This document shows, one piece after another, positions 24,988 to 36,400 of a DNA stretch of 64,000 bases; the first letter of the stretch is position 1, and each line of letters starts with the position of its first letter. The stretch covers positions 1 through 64,000 of the forward strand of contig NZ_AUAX01000037.1 of the NCBI RefSeq assembly GCF_000428945.1, given 5' to 3'. The notes below the pieces were generated by a model. The model did not search any database, had not been told where the DNA came from, and saw nothing but the letters and a program-made list of their open reading frames with translations. The translations under genes were made by a program, and so were the position numbers. This stretch comes from Hamadaea tsunoensis DSM 44101. GTDB lineage: Bacteria > Actinomycetota > Actinomycetes > Mycobacteriales > Micromonosporaceae.

Positions 24988-27900
24988 CCGCCGTTCCCGG
25001 TGGTCAGGTCGCCCATCGCGGCGGCCAGTTCGGCGACCGTCGGGTTGCTGAACAGCGCCTGGAGCCCGTCGTCCGCGTCGGCGTGCAGGCCGAACTCGTC
25101 CCGCAGTCGGCCGAGGATGCGTACCGCGTGCAGGGAGTCGCCGCCCAGCTCGAAGAAGTTGTCGGTGACCCCGAAGTCGGCGCGGCCCAGGGCGTCGGCC
25201 CAGATCTCCAGCAGCCGCCGCTGCACGTCGTCCCCGGCGGCGACCTGGCGGGTGGCCTCGGCGTCCCGCCACGGCGCGGGCAGCCTCGACCGGTCCACCT
25301 TCCCGTTCGCGCTGAGCGGCAACGCGTCCAGCACGACGTAGTGGTGCGGCACCAGGTACTCGGGCAGCTGGTCGGCCAGCGCCGCGCGCAGCGTGCCGGG
25401 GTCGAGGCGGGACCGCCCGCCGGGCGCCCGCGCGACGATGACGTGCTGCGGCATGGCGGCCGCCGCGGGACCCTGCGGGCCGATGGCGGCGGCGCCGGTG
25501 AAGCCCGCCGCCGCGAGGGCGTCGAGCCACTGCGGCACCGAGCGGAACGGCAGGTCGCCTTCGGCGCCGCGGGCCAGCCCCTCGATGAGGCCGACGGTCA
25601 CCAGGTGGACGGGCGAGTTCTCGGTCCCCTCCAGCAGCACCAGTACGCCGCCCGGCCGCAGCGCCGAGCGCAGGTGGGCCAGGGCCGCGGCCAGGTCGGC
25701 CGCGTCGTGCAGCACGTTGGCGGCGATCAGGACGTCGGCCGTCGCCGCGGGGAGGCCCTGGACCACCGGGTCGTGGTCGATGTCCCAGCGGGCGAAGTCG
25801 AGGGCCGGATGCCCGCCGAAGCGCTGCCGGGCCCGGTCGGTGAAGTAGGTGGACACGTCCGTGAACAGGTACCGGAACCGGCCGTCGGGCAGCGCCGGGA
25901 GCACCTCGGCCGTGGTGGCGCCGGAGCCCGCGCCGACCTCGGCGACGCGTACCTCGCCGGGCCGGGCGGCGACGAGCGAAGCGACGACCTCGGCGACCAC
26001 CTGGTTGTGTACGCGAGACACCGGGTTGGCCGCGTACAGGGCCTCGGTCACGTCCCACGAGCCGCCGGGCAGGAGCAGGTCGAGCGGGCCGACCTCGCCG
26101 CGCAGGATGGCGCCGAGCCGGTCGGTGCTGGCCCGGAAGTAGCCCAGCAAGACGGACTGCTCGCCGCCGTCGCCCACGGGGGACAGGGCGGCGCCGAACC
26201 GGGCGTCGAGCACCTCGGCCGACAGCGGTTCGGCCGCCCGGAACGTCACGCCGTCCTCGGTGGACAGCAGTCCTTCCGCCGCCAGCAGGTCGAGCCAGCG
26301 GTGCAGCACGCCGCCGAAGCGGGGCTTGATCCCGTGGGCCGAGGCCAGCCCGGCCGCGGTCGACGCCTCGCCCGGCTGCGCGTACGCGCCGAGCTGCGCG
26401 AGCGTACGCGCGACCGCCAGGGGAGCGGCGACCGCCATCGCGCGCCACAGTTCCGCGAACCCGGCCAGTTCGGGGGCGAGGCTGCCGGCCGCCTGCGCCG
26501 CCCGCCGCCGGCCCGCGTCGAGCGCGTCGGCCAGCGCGTCGGTTCCGCCGTCGGCCCGGTCGGCGCCGTCGTCGGAACCGGCGGCCGGGACGGCGTACGC
26601 GACCAGGGCACGGTGGGCTGTGGCGGGATTCGTGCCGACGGTCACGACCGCCTCGGCGACGCCCGCCTGGCGGCGCAGGGCCGCCTCGATCTCGCCGAGT
26701 TCGATCCGGTAGCCGTTGATCTTCACCTGGAAGTCGGTGCGGCCGAGGAACTCGATGTCGCCGCCGGGCAGGAACCGGCCGAGGTCGCCGGTGCGGTAGA
26801 CCCGCCGCCCGGTGGCCTCGTCGACCCGGAACCGGTCGGCCGTCCTTTCCTCGTCGGCCCAGTAGCCCAGCGCCACCCCCACGCCCTCGATCTCGATCTC
26901 GCCGGGCGTCCACACCGGACTGTCCTGCCCGGTCGCGGACCGTACGCGCATCGTCTGGTTGGCCAGCGCCCTGCCGTACGGGATGCGTACCCAGTCCGGC
27001 GGGACGGTGCCGATCGGGTAGGCGATCGACCAGATGGAACCTTCCGTCGCGCCGCCCAGGCTGACCACCTCGGTACGCGGATGCCGGGCCCGGACCGCGT
27101 CCGGCAGCCCGACCGGGATCCAGTCCCCGGACAGCAGCGCCAGCCGCAGCGCGCCCGCCTCGACGTCCGGCTGGTCGATCCACAGCTGCATCAGCGCCGG
27201 TACCGAGTTCCAGAGGGTGACCTGGTGGTCGCGTACAAGGTCGGTCCAGTGGGCGGGGTCCTGGGCGCGGTGCGGGTCGGGCACCACGACCGTGCCGCCC
27301 GCCGCCAGGACGCCGAAGACGTCGTAGACGGACAGGTCGAAGGTGAGCGACGACAGGGCCAGGACGCGGTCGGCCGGGCCGACGCCGTGCCGCCGGTTGA
27401 TGTCCTGCACGGTGTTGGCGGCGCCCCGGTGGTCGATCATCACGCCCTTCGGCTGCCCGGTCGACCCGGACGTGAAGATGACGTACGCGAGATCGTCCGG
27501 CGACACCGCCGGCAGGGGGACGTCGGCGGCGTCGGTGGTACGCAGGACGCGTACCTCCGGAGGGAAGGCGAGGTCGGTGGCGGTGACCGCGAGCCGGGCG
27601 CCGCCGCGCCGCAGGATCTCGAAGCGCCGGGCTTGCGGCCAGCCGGGATCGACCGGCAGGTACGCGGCCCCGGACAGCGCGACCGCGAGGACGGCGACCA
27701 CCTGTTCCCGGCCGCGCTCAGCGACCACCCCGACGAGTTCCCCCGGGCGGGCTCCGGCGGCGACGAGGCTGCCGGCCAGCGCGCGGGCGCGGTCGAGCAG
27801 GTCGCGGTAGGTGAGCTCGCCGCCGGCGTCGACGACGGCGACCGCGTCGGGCCGTTCGGCGGCCGAGGCGGCGACCAGCGCGCCGAGCGCGGCCGCGGGA

Positions 27901-29474
27901 ATGTCCTCGGCGGTGGCGTTGGCGGCCGCCCGCTCCGCGGCCTGCCAGGCGGGCAGCGCGAGGACGGGCGGAGCGTCCCAGGTGGACGGACCGGCGAGGC
28001 TGGCGACCAGCGCCGTGTACGCGTCGAACATGTCGTCGAGCAGCCCGGCCGGGAACAGCTCCTCGACGGCGTCCCACACCAGCACGAGGCCCGCGGGGTC
28101 CTCGCCGGCCTGGTGGTCGAGCCACACCTGCGGCGTCTGCGTGCGGCCGAACACGTAGTCGCCGAAGAACGCCATGCTCTCGTGCGGGGAGGCGCCGAGC
28201 GCGCTGGTGAAGACGACCGGCATGGCCGCGCCCGGGCCGCCGCCGAGCCGCCGGGCCCGCTCGCGCAGCCCGCGTACGCCGCTGAAGGCGCTGTGCCGCA
28301 GGTCCTGCAGGAGTTGCCGGGTGGCGGCCGCGGCCCGCTCGCCGAACGGGGCGGCGGGTTCGGCGGACATCGCCAGCAGGGACACCGACGTGAAGTCGCC
28401 GATCACGTCGGCCAGCCCGGCCAGCGGCGGCCGGCTGAACAGGGTCAGGTTCAACGTCAGCGCGTCCTGGCCGCTCCAGCGCCGCAACACCTCCGCGTAC
28501 GCGGTGACGAGCAGGCCGGACGGGGTGGCGCCGTGCCGGCGGCCGAGGCGCTGGATCTCGTGCCACACGGCGGTCGGGAGGACGGCCCGGCGCCGGGTGA
28601 ACTCCGGGTGCTCGATCTGCGCCGGCGGCACCGCGACGGGCAGCGCCGGAGCGGGCGGCAGCTCGGTCAGCCGGTCCAGCCAGTACTCGCGGGCGGACTC
28701 GTACGCGGCCGACGTCCGGTACCGCTCGGCGGCCAGTACATAGTCGCGATAGGACAGAGGCAGCGGCTCCGGCCGGTGCCCGGGGTCCTCGTAGAACGCC
28801 CGCCAGTCCCGGAACAGCAGCTCCAGGCTCAGCCCGTCCAGGATGAGGATGTCGAGCCCGACGTGCAGCCGCGTACGCCCGCCGGGCAGCAGGCTCGCCC
28901 GGATGTCGAACAGCGGCCAGCGGTCGGCCGGCAGAACCTGGGCGCTCATCGCCGCCCGGGTCGCGTCGAGGGCCGCCGCCACCGCGGTCGCGTCGCCGTC
29001 GCGCAGGTCCGCCACGGGCAGGTCGTAGCGCAGCTCGCCGGGCAGGACGCGCTGCGTACCGTCGGCGTCGACGACCGCCCGGAGCATGTCGTGCCGGTCG
29101 ACGACCCGCTGGAGGCTTTCGGCGAGCCGGCCGGCGTCCAGCTCGCCGCCGTCGAGCTCGATGAAGTAGTAGCAGGCGACGCCGCCGAGCTCGACCGCCC
29201 GCCCCCGCCCGACCCAGTACGCGTGCTGGATGTCGGTCAGCGGGAACGGCTCGTGCCGGCCGGCCGGATCGGCGACGACGTCGAGATCCGACCCCGGCGT
29301 GGTACGCAGCGCGGCGATCAGCTCGTCGCGGGTACCGGCCAGCCGGTCGCGCAGCTCCGCCGTCACCGCGCCGGGCGGCGCGAGCACCTCCAGCGACTCG
29401 CCGGCGGTCCCGGTGCCGACCCGCAGGCGTACGCCGCGCCGGCCCAGCTCCGCGATCAGTTCATGCGCGCTCAC
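24984..29474 (-). CDS. NRPS: TubC_N-Cy-A(Cys)-MT-PCP
   Basis: The 1496-residue protein has an N-terminal TubC-type docking domain (about 1-55). A heterocyclisation domain follows, with the standard opening FPLTDIQHAYWVGRG and an intact motif Asp208-x4-Asp213-x2-Ser216. The adenylation domain has cysteine-like residues (FDLSVYD, WNSVPAL, SGDWIP, GSIWS). Between A8 (near 918) and A10 (near 1390) sits a methyltransferase with VAEVGAGSGATT (near 1176), as in pyochelin and yersiniabactin synthetases. A carrier domain (Ser1447) ends the protein; there is no thioesterase. Expected output is a methylated thiazoline unit; C- or N-methylation is not decided by sequence alone. The GTG start overlaps the previous NRPS by 14 bp. 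Confidence 0.9.
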   Translation of the reverse strand: MSAHELIAELGRRGVRLRVGTGTAGESLEVLAPPGAVTAELRDRLAGTRDELIAALRTTPGSDLDVVADPAGRHEPFPLTDIQHAYWVGRGRAVELGGVACYYFIELDGGELDAGRLAESLQRVVDRHDMLRAVVDADGTQRVLPGELRYDLPVADLRDGDATAVAAALDATRAAMSAQVLPADRWPLFDIRASLLPGGRTRLHVGLDILILDGLSLELLFRDWRAFYEDPGHRPEPLPLSYRDYVLAAERYRTSAAYESAREYWLDRLTELPPAPALPVAVPPAQIEHPEFTRRRAVLPTAVWHEIQRLGRRHGATPSGLLVTAYAEVLRRWSGQDALTLNLTLFSRPPLAGLADVIGDFTSVSLLAMSAEPAAPFGERAAAATRQLLQDLRHSAFSGVRGLRERARRLGGGPGAAMPVVFTSALGASPHESMAFFGDYVFGRTQTPQVWLDHQAGEDPAGLVLVWDAVEELFPAGLLDDMFDAYTALVASLAGPSTWDAPPVLALPAWQAAERAAANATAEDIPAAALGALVAASAAERPDAVAVVDAGGELTYRDLLDRARALAGSLVAAGARPGELVGVVAERGREQVVAVLAVALSGAAYLPVDPGWPQARRFEILRRGGARLAVTATDLAFPPEVRVLRTTDAADVPLPAVSPDDLAYVIFTSGSTGQPKGVMIDHRGAANTVQDINRRHGVGPADRVLALSSLTFDLSVYDVFGVLAAGGTVVVPDPHRAQDPAHWTDLVRDHQVTLWNSVPALMQLWIDQPDVEAGALRLALLSGDWIPVGLPDAVRARHPRTEVVSLGGATEGSIWSIAYPIGTVPPDWVRIPYGRALANQTMRVRSATGQDSPVWTPGEIEIEGVGVALGYWADEERTADRFRVDEATGRRVYRTGDLGRFLPGGDIEFLGRTDFQVKINGYRIELGEIEAALRRQAGVAEAVVTVGTNPATAHRALVAYAVPAAGSDDGADRADGGTDALADALDAGRRRAAQAAGSLAPELAGFAELWRAMAVAAPLAVARTLAQLGAYAQPGEASTAAGLASAHGIKPRFGGVLHRWLDLLAAEGLLSTEDGVTFRAAEPLSAEVLDARFGAALSPVGDGGEQSVLLGYFRASTDRLGAILRGEVGPLDLLLPGGSWDVTEALYAANPVSRVHNQVVAEVVASLVAARPGEVRVAEVGAGSGATTAEVLPALPDGRFRYLFTDVSTYFTDRARQRFGGHPALDFARWDIDHDPVVQGLPAATADVLIAANVLHDAADLAAALAHLRSALRPGGVLVLLEGTENSPVHLVTVGLIEGLARGAEGDLPFRSVPQWLDALAAAGFTGAAAIGPQGPAAAAMPQHVIVARAPGGRSRLDPGTLRAALADQLPEYLVPHHYVVLDALPLSANGKVDRSRLPAPWRDAEATRQVAAGDDVQRRLLEIWADALGRADFGVTDNFFELGGDSLHAVRILGRLRDEFGLHADADDGLQALFSNPTVAELAAAMGDLTTGNGG

Positions 29475-32400
29475 GGGTTCCCCCCTCGTCGGTCCGGCTC
29501 CGCCGCAGCGCGTCGGCCACGGCGGGGACGTGTCGGTCGGACAGCATCGTGTGGTGCGTACCGGGCAGCGTCACGGCGGCGACCGGGCCGGTGGTCACCG
29601 TGGACCAGCCCCAGTCCTCCTTCGCCGCCAGCGGATGCCCGGCGAACTCGGTCACCTCGCCGTCCCGGGCGCGGATCACGAGCATCGGCGCGCTGATCGG
29701 GGCGGCCCGGTAGCGGGAGCAGGCGCGTACCACCCAGTCGAAGACCTGCCGGACGGCCGTCAGGTCGGCGCCCGGCGGCAGACCCTCGACGTCCTCGGCG
29801 AACCACGCCGCGAGCGTCGGCCCGTCGACCTCCCGGGTCGTCAGCGGGGCCGGCACGTCGAGCACGGCCAGCGCCTCGACCACCGCCCCGGCCGCCTCCA
29901 GCTGCCGGGTCATCTCGGCGGCGATCACACCGCCGGACGACCAGCCGCCGAGCCGGTACGGCCCCGGCCCGTCGGCGCGTACCTCGGCCACGTACCGCGC
30001 GGCCAGTTCCTCGATGCCGCCGGGCAGCTCGCCGGGGGGCGGCGCCTGCAGAGCGGACAGACCTGCGCCGGTCAACCCGGCCAGGCCCCGGTAGCACAGC
30101 ACCTCACCGCCGGCGGGATGCACGAAATACCACGGCCGCTCGCCCTCGCTCAGGCGTACCAGGGGGGTCCGGGCGCCGGCGCCGTCGTCGCACCAGCGCG
30201 CGAGCTGCGCCACCGTCCGCCGTTCCAGCAGCGTCCCGAGCGGAATGCGGCGCCCGAGGTCCGCGGCGGCCAGGCTGATCACGCGCAGCGCGGCGAAGGA
30301 CGTCCCGCCCAGGTCGAAGAAGTCCTCGTGTACGCCGATCGCCGGCCGGTCGAGCACGTCCTGCCAGATCGCGGCGAGCGCGCCTTCGGTCGGCGTACGC
30401 GGTGCGACCGCCACGGCGCTGTCCTGCGGCACGGCGGCCAGCTGCCGCAGGGCGACCCGGTCGAGCTTGCCGTTGCCGGTCAGCGGCAGCGCGTCCAGCG
30501 TGACGATGTGCGCCGGGACGAGATAGGCCGGCAGGCCGGCCGCGAGCTCCCGCCGCAGCGCCCCGCCCTCGGCCGCCCCGACCACATACGCGACGAGCTG
30601 CTTGCCGCCGGCCGACGGGCGGGCGACGACCGCGGCCTCCTCGACGCCGGCGCAGCGCAGCAGGGCGTGCTCGATCTCGCCGGGCTCGACCCGGTAGCCG
30701 GAGATCTTCACCTGGAAGTCGGCCCGGCCGAGCAGCTCGATGTCGCCGCCGGGCCGGTAGCGGCCGAGGTCGCCGGTCCGGTACAGCCGTTCCCCGGTAC
30801 GCGGATGCGCGACGAACGCGGCCCGCGTCCGCTCCTCGTCGCCGTGGTAGCCGAGGGCGACCCCGGCGCCGCCGATGTACAGCTCGCCGGGCACCCAGTC
30901 GGGCACGTCCCGGCCGGCGTCGTCCAGGATGTGCCAGGACTGGTGGGCCAGCGGGCGACCGTACGGTATGGACGTCCACTCGGGATCCATGTCGCCGACC
31001 GGGTGGAAGATCGACCAGATCGACGCCTCCGTCGCCCCGCCCAGGCTGACGATCCGGGCGCCGGGCGCGACCGCGCGCAGCCGGTCCGGCAGGTCGACCG
31101 GGATCCAGTCGCCGGACAGCAGGACCACGCGCAGGCTGGGCAGCGTCGTGCCCGCCGCGGCGGCCTCACCGGCGAGCAGCTGGGCGAGGGCCGGAACCGA
31201 GTTCCAGACGGTGACGCCGTGCTCGCGTACCGCGCGGACCCAGGCGGCCGGGTCGGCGGGACCGTCCGGCGGGAGCACCAGCGTCGCGCCCGCGGCCAGC
31301 GTGCCGAAGACGTCGAACACCGACAGGTCGAACGACAGCGCGGACAGGCCGAACACCACGTCGTCCGCGCCGATCCCGAACCGGCGCCGGATGTCGTCGA
31401 TCGTGGTCGCCGGGCCCCGGTGGTTCAGCCGCGCGCCCTTCGGCCGGCCGGTCGAGCCCGAGGTGTAGATGACGTACGCGAGGTCGTCCGGCGTACCCGG
31501 GCCGGGGATGTCCACGACGGGCGCTGCGCCTTCGGGGGACACGACGGACACCGGCGCGCCGTCGAGCAGTCCGGCGACGGGGGCGTGGCCGACGACCACC
31601 GACACGCCCGCGTCCGCGCACAGCAACCGCAGCCGCTCGGCCGGCCAGCCCGGATCCATCGGCAGGTACGCGGCCCCGGCGGTCAGGACGGCGTACACGG
31701 CGATCACCTGGTCCCGGCTCTTCGGCAGGACGACGCCGACGATGCCGCCGGGGCGCGTACCGGCCGCGACGAGCCGGGCCGCCAGCGCGTTGGCCTTCGC
31801 CTGAAGGTCCGCATAGGACAGTTCGCCGGCATCGGTGCGGACGGCGATGCGGTCCGGCCTGGTTCGGGCATTGCGATCCGGTCCAGTGTGGAGCAGTTCA
31901 GCGCTGGGTACGCCGGTGGCGGCGTTGATCCGCGCCCGCAGCGCGACCTGCGCCGGTGGGGTGAGGTCCAGCGCCTCCGCCGCCCAGGCGGCGTCCCCGG
32001 TCGCCAGCTGCTCCACCGCCCGCCGGTACGCGTCCTGCATCGCGTCGATCAGCCCGGCCGGGAACAGTTCCTCGTAGACGTCCCAGGTGATCCACAGGCG
32101 GCCGTCGTCCAGCTCCCAGAACTCGGTGTCGATGAGCGTCTGCGGCGTCTCCAGGGTGCTGTGGAACGGCCGTCGCGCCGGGCCGAGGAACAGGGCGCTG
32201 CCGATCGCGTACGGGCACACGGCCCGGCCCAGCGTCCGGCGGCTGCGGTTCAGCTCCTGCAGCACCTTCACGCCGCTGTAGGCCAGGTTGCTCACGTCGG
32301 CGAGGATCGTCGCCTGCAACCGGCGGAAGCGGGCGGCCATCGGCTCGGCCGGGCGCCAGTCGACCTCCAGCGGATAGAGCGACGCGAAGTTGCCGAACAC

Positions 32401-33480
32401 CTCGCCGACGTCCTCGTGCAGCGGCAGGCGGTGGGTCACCATGTTGTTCAGCAGGAAGTGCCGCGATCCGCTCCACAGGGCCAGCACCTCCGCGTACGCG
32501 CCGAGCAGCACGCTGGTCATGCTCAGCCCGCGGGCGGTCCCGTGGCGCCGCAGGCCGTCCCAGATCTCGGGGGCGAACAGCAGTTCCCGGCGGGTCAGCC
32601 GGGACCGGTCGTGCAGCCCGGCCCCGGTACGCAGCGGCACCTCGGGCGCGGCCGGCCAGCCCGGGATGCGGTCGTGCCAGTACGCCTTGGCCCGCTGTCC
32701 GGCCGGCGACTCCTCCAGCTCGGCGAGGGCGAGTACGCACTCCCGGAACGTGACGGCCGGCGCCGGCGGGTCGTAGCCGGGCTCGGCGTACCGGCGGAGG
32801 GCTTCGTCCACGAGGCCGAAGGCGCTGCGGGCGTCGGTGAACAGGTTGTTGTTGTTGTAGTGCAGCCGGTCCCGGGTCCCGCCGGCGGTCGCGTACCGGG
32901 TGATGTGCGGGAACAGCCAGGGCCACACGTCGTGCGGCGGCTCGGTGCGCTCCAGTTCGGCACGGGTCGCGAGCATCCGCCGTTCGGCCTCGGCCGGCGG
33001 CAGGTCGCGCAGGTCGGCCACGGTGACCCGGACCGGGGTGAGGTCGGTGACCGGCTGGAGCGTCAGGTCCTCGCGGGCCACGACGATGTCGGCCCGCCGC
33101 CGGGCGACCGCCGCGTTGAGGGCGGCCTCGAACCGCGCCGGTTCCAGCTCGTCCAGGTCGAACTCGACGTACTGGTGCGGGCGTACGCGGAACTCGAAGC
33201 CCGGCCGGCTGCCCATGAGGAAGGAGGTCTGCAGGTCCGAGGCGGGGAAGGGCTGATCGCGGGCCGCCGGATCGGGCACGGCCCGGGGCAGGTCCGCCGG
33301 GCCGGGCGGCGCGGCGAGCAGTTCGATGATCTCGGGCTTGCGGTCGGCGATGAGCGCCCGCAGGTCCGGCGTGAGCGTGCCGGGCGGGGCGGCCACGCGC
33401 AACTGGCCCGGCCCGGCGAGGCTGAGCCGGATCCCCCGGCCGGCGAGCTCGGCGAGCAGCCCGTCCACTCCGGCGATCAC
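29461..33480 (-). CDS. NRPS: TubC_N-Cy*-A(Cys)-PCP-TE with altered Cy motif
   Basis: The 1339-residue protein has a TubC-type docking domain (1-55), a Cy-like domain, an adenylation domain with cysteine-like pocket residues (FDLSVFD, WNSVPAL, SGDWIP, ASIWS), a carrier domain ([10 protein letters not shown], Ser1061) and a C-terminal thioesterase (GGWSSGG, Ser1181; His in GTHHTML). The cyclisation motif is Asn211-x4-Asp216-x2-Ser219 within a [12 protein letters not shown] run, so the first Asp is replaced. The domain opening is also atypical ([14 protein letters not shown]). The protein may condense or release without forming a ring. It is encoded directly after the last PKS (ATGA-type overlap), so it probably receives the polyketide chain. 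A TE in the middle of an operon that continues with another NRPS is unusual. Confidence 0.9.
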   Translation of the reverse strand: MIAGVDGLLAELAGRGIRLSLAGPGQLRVAAPPGTLTPDLRALIADRKPEIIELLAAPPGPADLPRAVPDPAARDQPFPASDLQTSFLMGSRPGFEFRVRPHQYVEFDLDELEPARFEAALNAAVARRRADIVVAREDLTLQPVTDLTPVRVTVADLRDLPPAEAERRMLATRAELERTEPPHDVWPWLFPHITRYATAGGTRDRLHYNNNNLFTDARSAFGLVDEALRRYAEPGYDPPAPAVTFRECVLALAELEESPAGQRAKAYWHDRIPGWPAAPEVPLRTGAGLHDRSRLTRRELLFAPEIWDGLRRHGTARGLSMTSVLLGAYAEVLALWSGSRHFLLNNMVTHRLPLHEDVGEVFGNFASLYPLEVDWRPAEPMAARFRRLQATILADVSNLAYSGVKVLQELNRSRRTLGRAVCPYAIGSALFLGPARRPFHSTLETPQTLIDTEFWELDDGRLWITWDVYEELFPAGLIDAMQDAYRRAVEQLATGDAAWAAEALDLTPPAQVALRARINAATGVPSAELLHTGPDRNARTRPDRIAVRTDAGELSYADLQAKANALAARLVAAGTRPGGIVGVVLPKSRDQVIAVYAVLTAGAAYLPMDPGWPAERLRLLCADAGVSVVVGHAPVAGLLDGAPVSVVSPEGAAPVVDIPGPGTPDDLAYVIYTSGSTGRPKGARLNHRGPATTIDDIRRRFGIGADDVVFGLSALSFDLSVFDVFGTLAAGATLVLPPDGPADPAAWVRAVREHGVTVWNSVPALAQLLAGEAAAAGTTLPSLRVVLLSGDWIPVDLPDRLRAVAPGARIVSLGGATEASIWSIFHPVGDMDPEWTSIPYGRPLAHQSWHILDDAGRDVPDWVPGELYIGGAGVALGYHGDEERTRAAFVAHPRTGERLYRTGDLGRYRPGGDIELLGRADFQVKISGYRVEPGEIEHALLRCAGVEEAAVVARPSAGGKQLVAYVVGAAEGGALRRELAAGLPAYLVPAHIVTLDALPLTGNGKLDRVALRQLAAVPQDSAVAVAPRTPTEGALAAIWQDVLDRPAIGVHEDFFDLGGTSFAALRVISLAAADLGRRIPLGTLLERRTVAQLARWCDDGAGARTPLVRLSEGERPWYFVHPAGGEVLCYRGLAGLTGAGLSALQAPPPGELPGGIEELAARYVAEVRADGPGPYRLGGWSSGGVIAAEMTRQLEAAGAVVEALAVLDVPAPLTTREVDGPTLAAWFAEDVEGLPPGADLTAVRQVFDWVVRACSRYRAAPISAPMLVIRARDGEVTEFAGHPLAAKEDWGWSTVTTGPVAAVTLPGTHHTMLSDRHVPAVADALRRSRTDEGGTRERA

Positions 33481-36400
33481 AGCGTCAGCACCTCCAGCCC
33501 GGTCGTGTCCGCGTCGGCCTCGGCGCGCACGCCGAGCAGCACGAGGTGGCGGCAGATCAGGTCGCCGACCTCGCCGGCCGTCGCCCCGGCGAACAGGTCG
33601 TCGGGGGAGACGTCGGCGCCGAAGTCGGCCAGCACGACCTGGCGCAGCCGGACGGTCAGCAGCGAGTCCAGGCCCAGCTCGTTGAGGCGCTGTGCGGCGA
33701 GGCCCGGCCGGATGCGGTCGCGGTCGGCGGCGGACAGGCCGAGCAGGTCCACGAGGTGTGCGAGCAGGCGGTCGAGGACGAGGGCGTGCGCCGCCACCGG
33801 ATCGGCCGCGGCGGTCGCCACGAAATCCGGCAGCGCGGCGTCCGGCAGCGCGAAGCCCGGCGGCACGGCCCGGCCGGTGTCCGGTGTGGACGGCGTACCC
33901 GCGAGGTCGGCGAGGACGGTGTCGGGCACCCGGCGGCCGCCCGCGACGGCGTACCTCGGCCAGTCGACCTCGGCGATCGCGACCGCGGCGGCGCCGGTGT
34001 CCAGCCGGTCCAGGGCGGCGAGCGCGGCGGCCGGATCGAGGGCGTGCACGCCCGCCGCGGCGAGCCGGTCGAGGACGCGGTCACGGTCGGCCAGGCCGCC
34101 GTCGCGCCACGGTCCCCAGGCGACGCTCAACCCGGCCAGCCCGAGCCCCTGCCGGTACGCGGCCAACGCGTCCAGGAAGGCGTTCGCGGCCGCGTAGTTC
34201 GCCTGGCCGGCCGAGCCGGTCACCGAGGCCAAGGAGGAGTACAGGACGAACAGTTCCACCGGCGCCGACCGGGTCCGCTCGGACAGGTGCCAGGCGCCGC
34301 GTACCTTCGGGTCGAGGACGGTCGCGAAGCGCTTCGGGGTCAGGTGGGTGAACGGCGCGTCGTCGAGTACTCCGGCGGCGTGGATGATCCCGCGCAGCGG
34401 CGGCAGCGTACGCCCGATCGTCTCGACGAGCGTGTCGACGTGGCCCGGATCGGCCACGTCGGCCGCGATCAGCTCGACGGTGACCCCCTGTGCCCGCAGC
34501 GCCCCGACGGCGGCGGGCGGCTCGGCCGGGACCGACCGTCCGGTGAGGACGATCGTGCGGGCGCCCCGCCCGGCGAGCCAGGCCGCGGACCTCAGGCCCA
34601 GCGCGCCGAGGCCGCCGGTCACCAGGTAGGTGCCGTCGGCCCGCACCGGCAGGCCGTCGCCGCGCGGAGCCGGTCGCAGGCGGGCGGCGTACCAGGTGCC
34701 GGAGCGGTGGCACAGCCGGCCCGAGCCGCCGAGCGCGTGGGCGTACCGGCGGATCTCGTCGGCACCGGGTTCCACGGCGTCCGGATCGAGGTCGACGTGC
34801 ACGCAGGCGAGATCGGGGAACTCCGCGGCCACCGCGCGGGCCAGGCCGACGGTCGGGCTCTGCTCCGGCCGTTCGAGACCCCCGTCCGGGCCGGCGACGG
34901 CTCCCCGGGAGAGCACGACGATCCCGGGCGGGCCGGGCTCCGCGACGACCGACCGCAGCCGTGCGGCGACCGCGTCCGTGACCGCGTACGCGGCGGTGGC
35001 CGGGTCGCCCTCGGCCTCCCCGGCGGCGACGATCTGCCAGCCCGCGGCCGATCCGGCGGCGGCGGACGCGTCCAGCGCCTCCCATCGCAGCACGTACGCG
35101 GGCGCGGGGGCGACCGTGTCGGCGGCCCGCAGGCGTACACCGGTCGCGAGACCGAGCACCGAGCCGTCGGGGTGCAGGATCGTGAGGTCGGCCCGCGCGT
35201 CGCCGCCGGCGTCCCGGCCACGCCAGGAGGCCCGGCAGCGTACGGCCGACGGGAGGTCGCCGGCCAGCCAGAACGTGTCGAGTCCGACCGGCCGCAGCGG
35301 CTCGTCCCCGGCGTGCAGCACGACGAGCGGGTGGAAGCACGCGTCGAGCACGGCTGCCGGGCGGTCCGCCTCGATCTCGGCGACGGCCTCGGTCCCGGCG
35401 GCCCACAGGCGGCGTACGCCCCGGAAGCCGGGCCCGTGGTCGAGGCCGAGAAGGCGTGCGCGGGCGTACAGGTCCTCGACGGAGTACGGGGGAAGGTCGG
35501 CGGGCGGGGGAGCGGCAGGGCCGGGTGCCGCGGCGGCCCTCGCGGTCGCGTGCTCCACCCACCCCGCCCCGGTACGCGCGAACAGCCGCACGGTCCCGTC
35601 CGCGCCGACCGAGGTCTGCAACCGGACGGGCGCCCCGAGTTTCAGTCCACGATGGATGCTCAGTCCGGCGACGGCCGCCCCGCGACCGGTCTCCCGCACG
35701 GCGTCCAGGGCCCACAGCGCGTACGCGGCCGCCGGCAGCACCGGTTCGCCGTCCACCCGGTGTTCGGCCAGGGCGGCCAGGTCGGGTGCGGCCGGCGTGG
35801 ACGCGTACCGGTGCTCGTCGAGGCCGGCGAGGTCGATCGGCGTACCCAGGAGGCTCGGACCGTCCGTGGTGGCGGGATCGAGCCAGTAGGTCGTGTGGGT
35901 GAAGGCGGTCGCGGGCGGTACGGGACGTGCGGGCGTGGCCGGCTCTTCGAGGACGACGTGGGCGTTGGTGCCGCTGATGCCGAAGCCGCTGACCGCCGAC
36001 CGGCGGACGCGGCCGGTCGCGGGCCACGGCTCGGCGGCGGTGGCGAGCGCGATGTTCGGATTCCAGTCCGCGCTCGCCGTGGGCGTCTCGGCGTGCAGCG
36101 TCCTCGGGACGATCCCGTGGCGCATCGCGGCGGCCATCTTGATGATCCCGGCGACCCCGGCGGCGGCCTGCGTGTGCCCGATGTTCGACTTGACCGTCCC
36201 CAGCCGCAGCGGGTACGCGCGGACGGCGTCCGCCGGGGCGTAGGTGGCGATGAGCGCGTTGGCCTCGATCGGATCGCCGAGGCTCGTGCCGGTGCCGTGG
36301 CCCTCGATGACGTCGACGTCCTCCGGCCGCAGTCCGGCGTCGGCGAGCGCCTGCCGGATCACCCGCTGCTGGGCCGGCCCGCTCGGTGCCGACAGCCGGC

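Noticed and set aside
25083-34197. Very long open frames on the + strand (25083-29696 and 29230-34197) opposite the NRPS genes
   Set aside because: They are low-complexity Arg/Gly/Pro/Ala translations with no domains, produced by third-position G/C bias of the real leftward genes.
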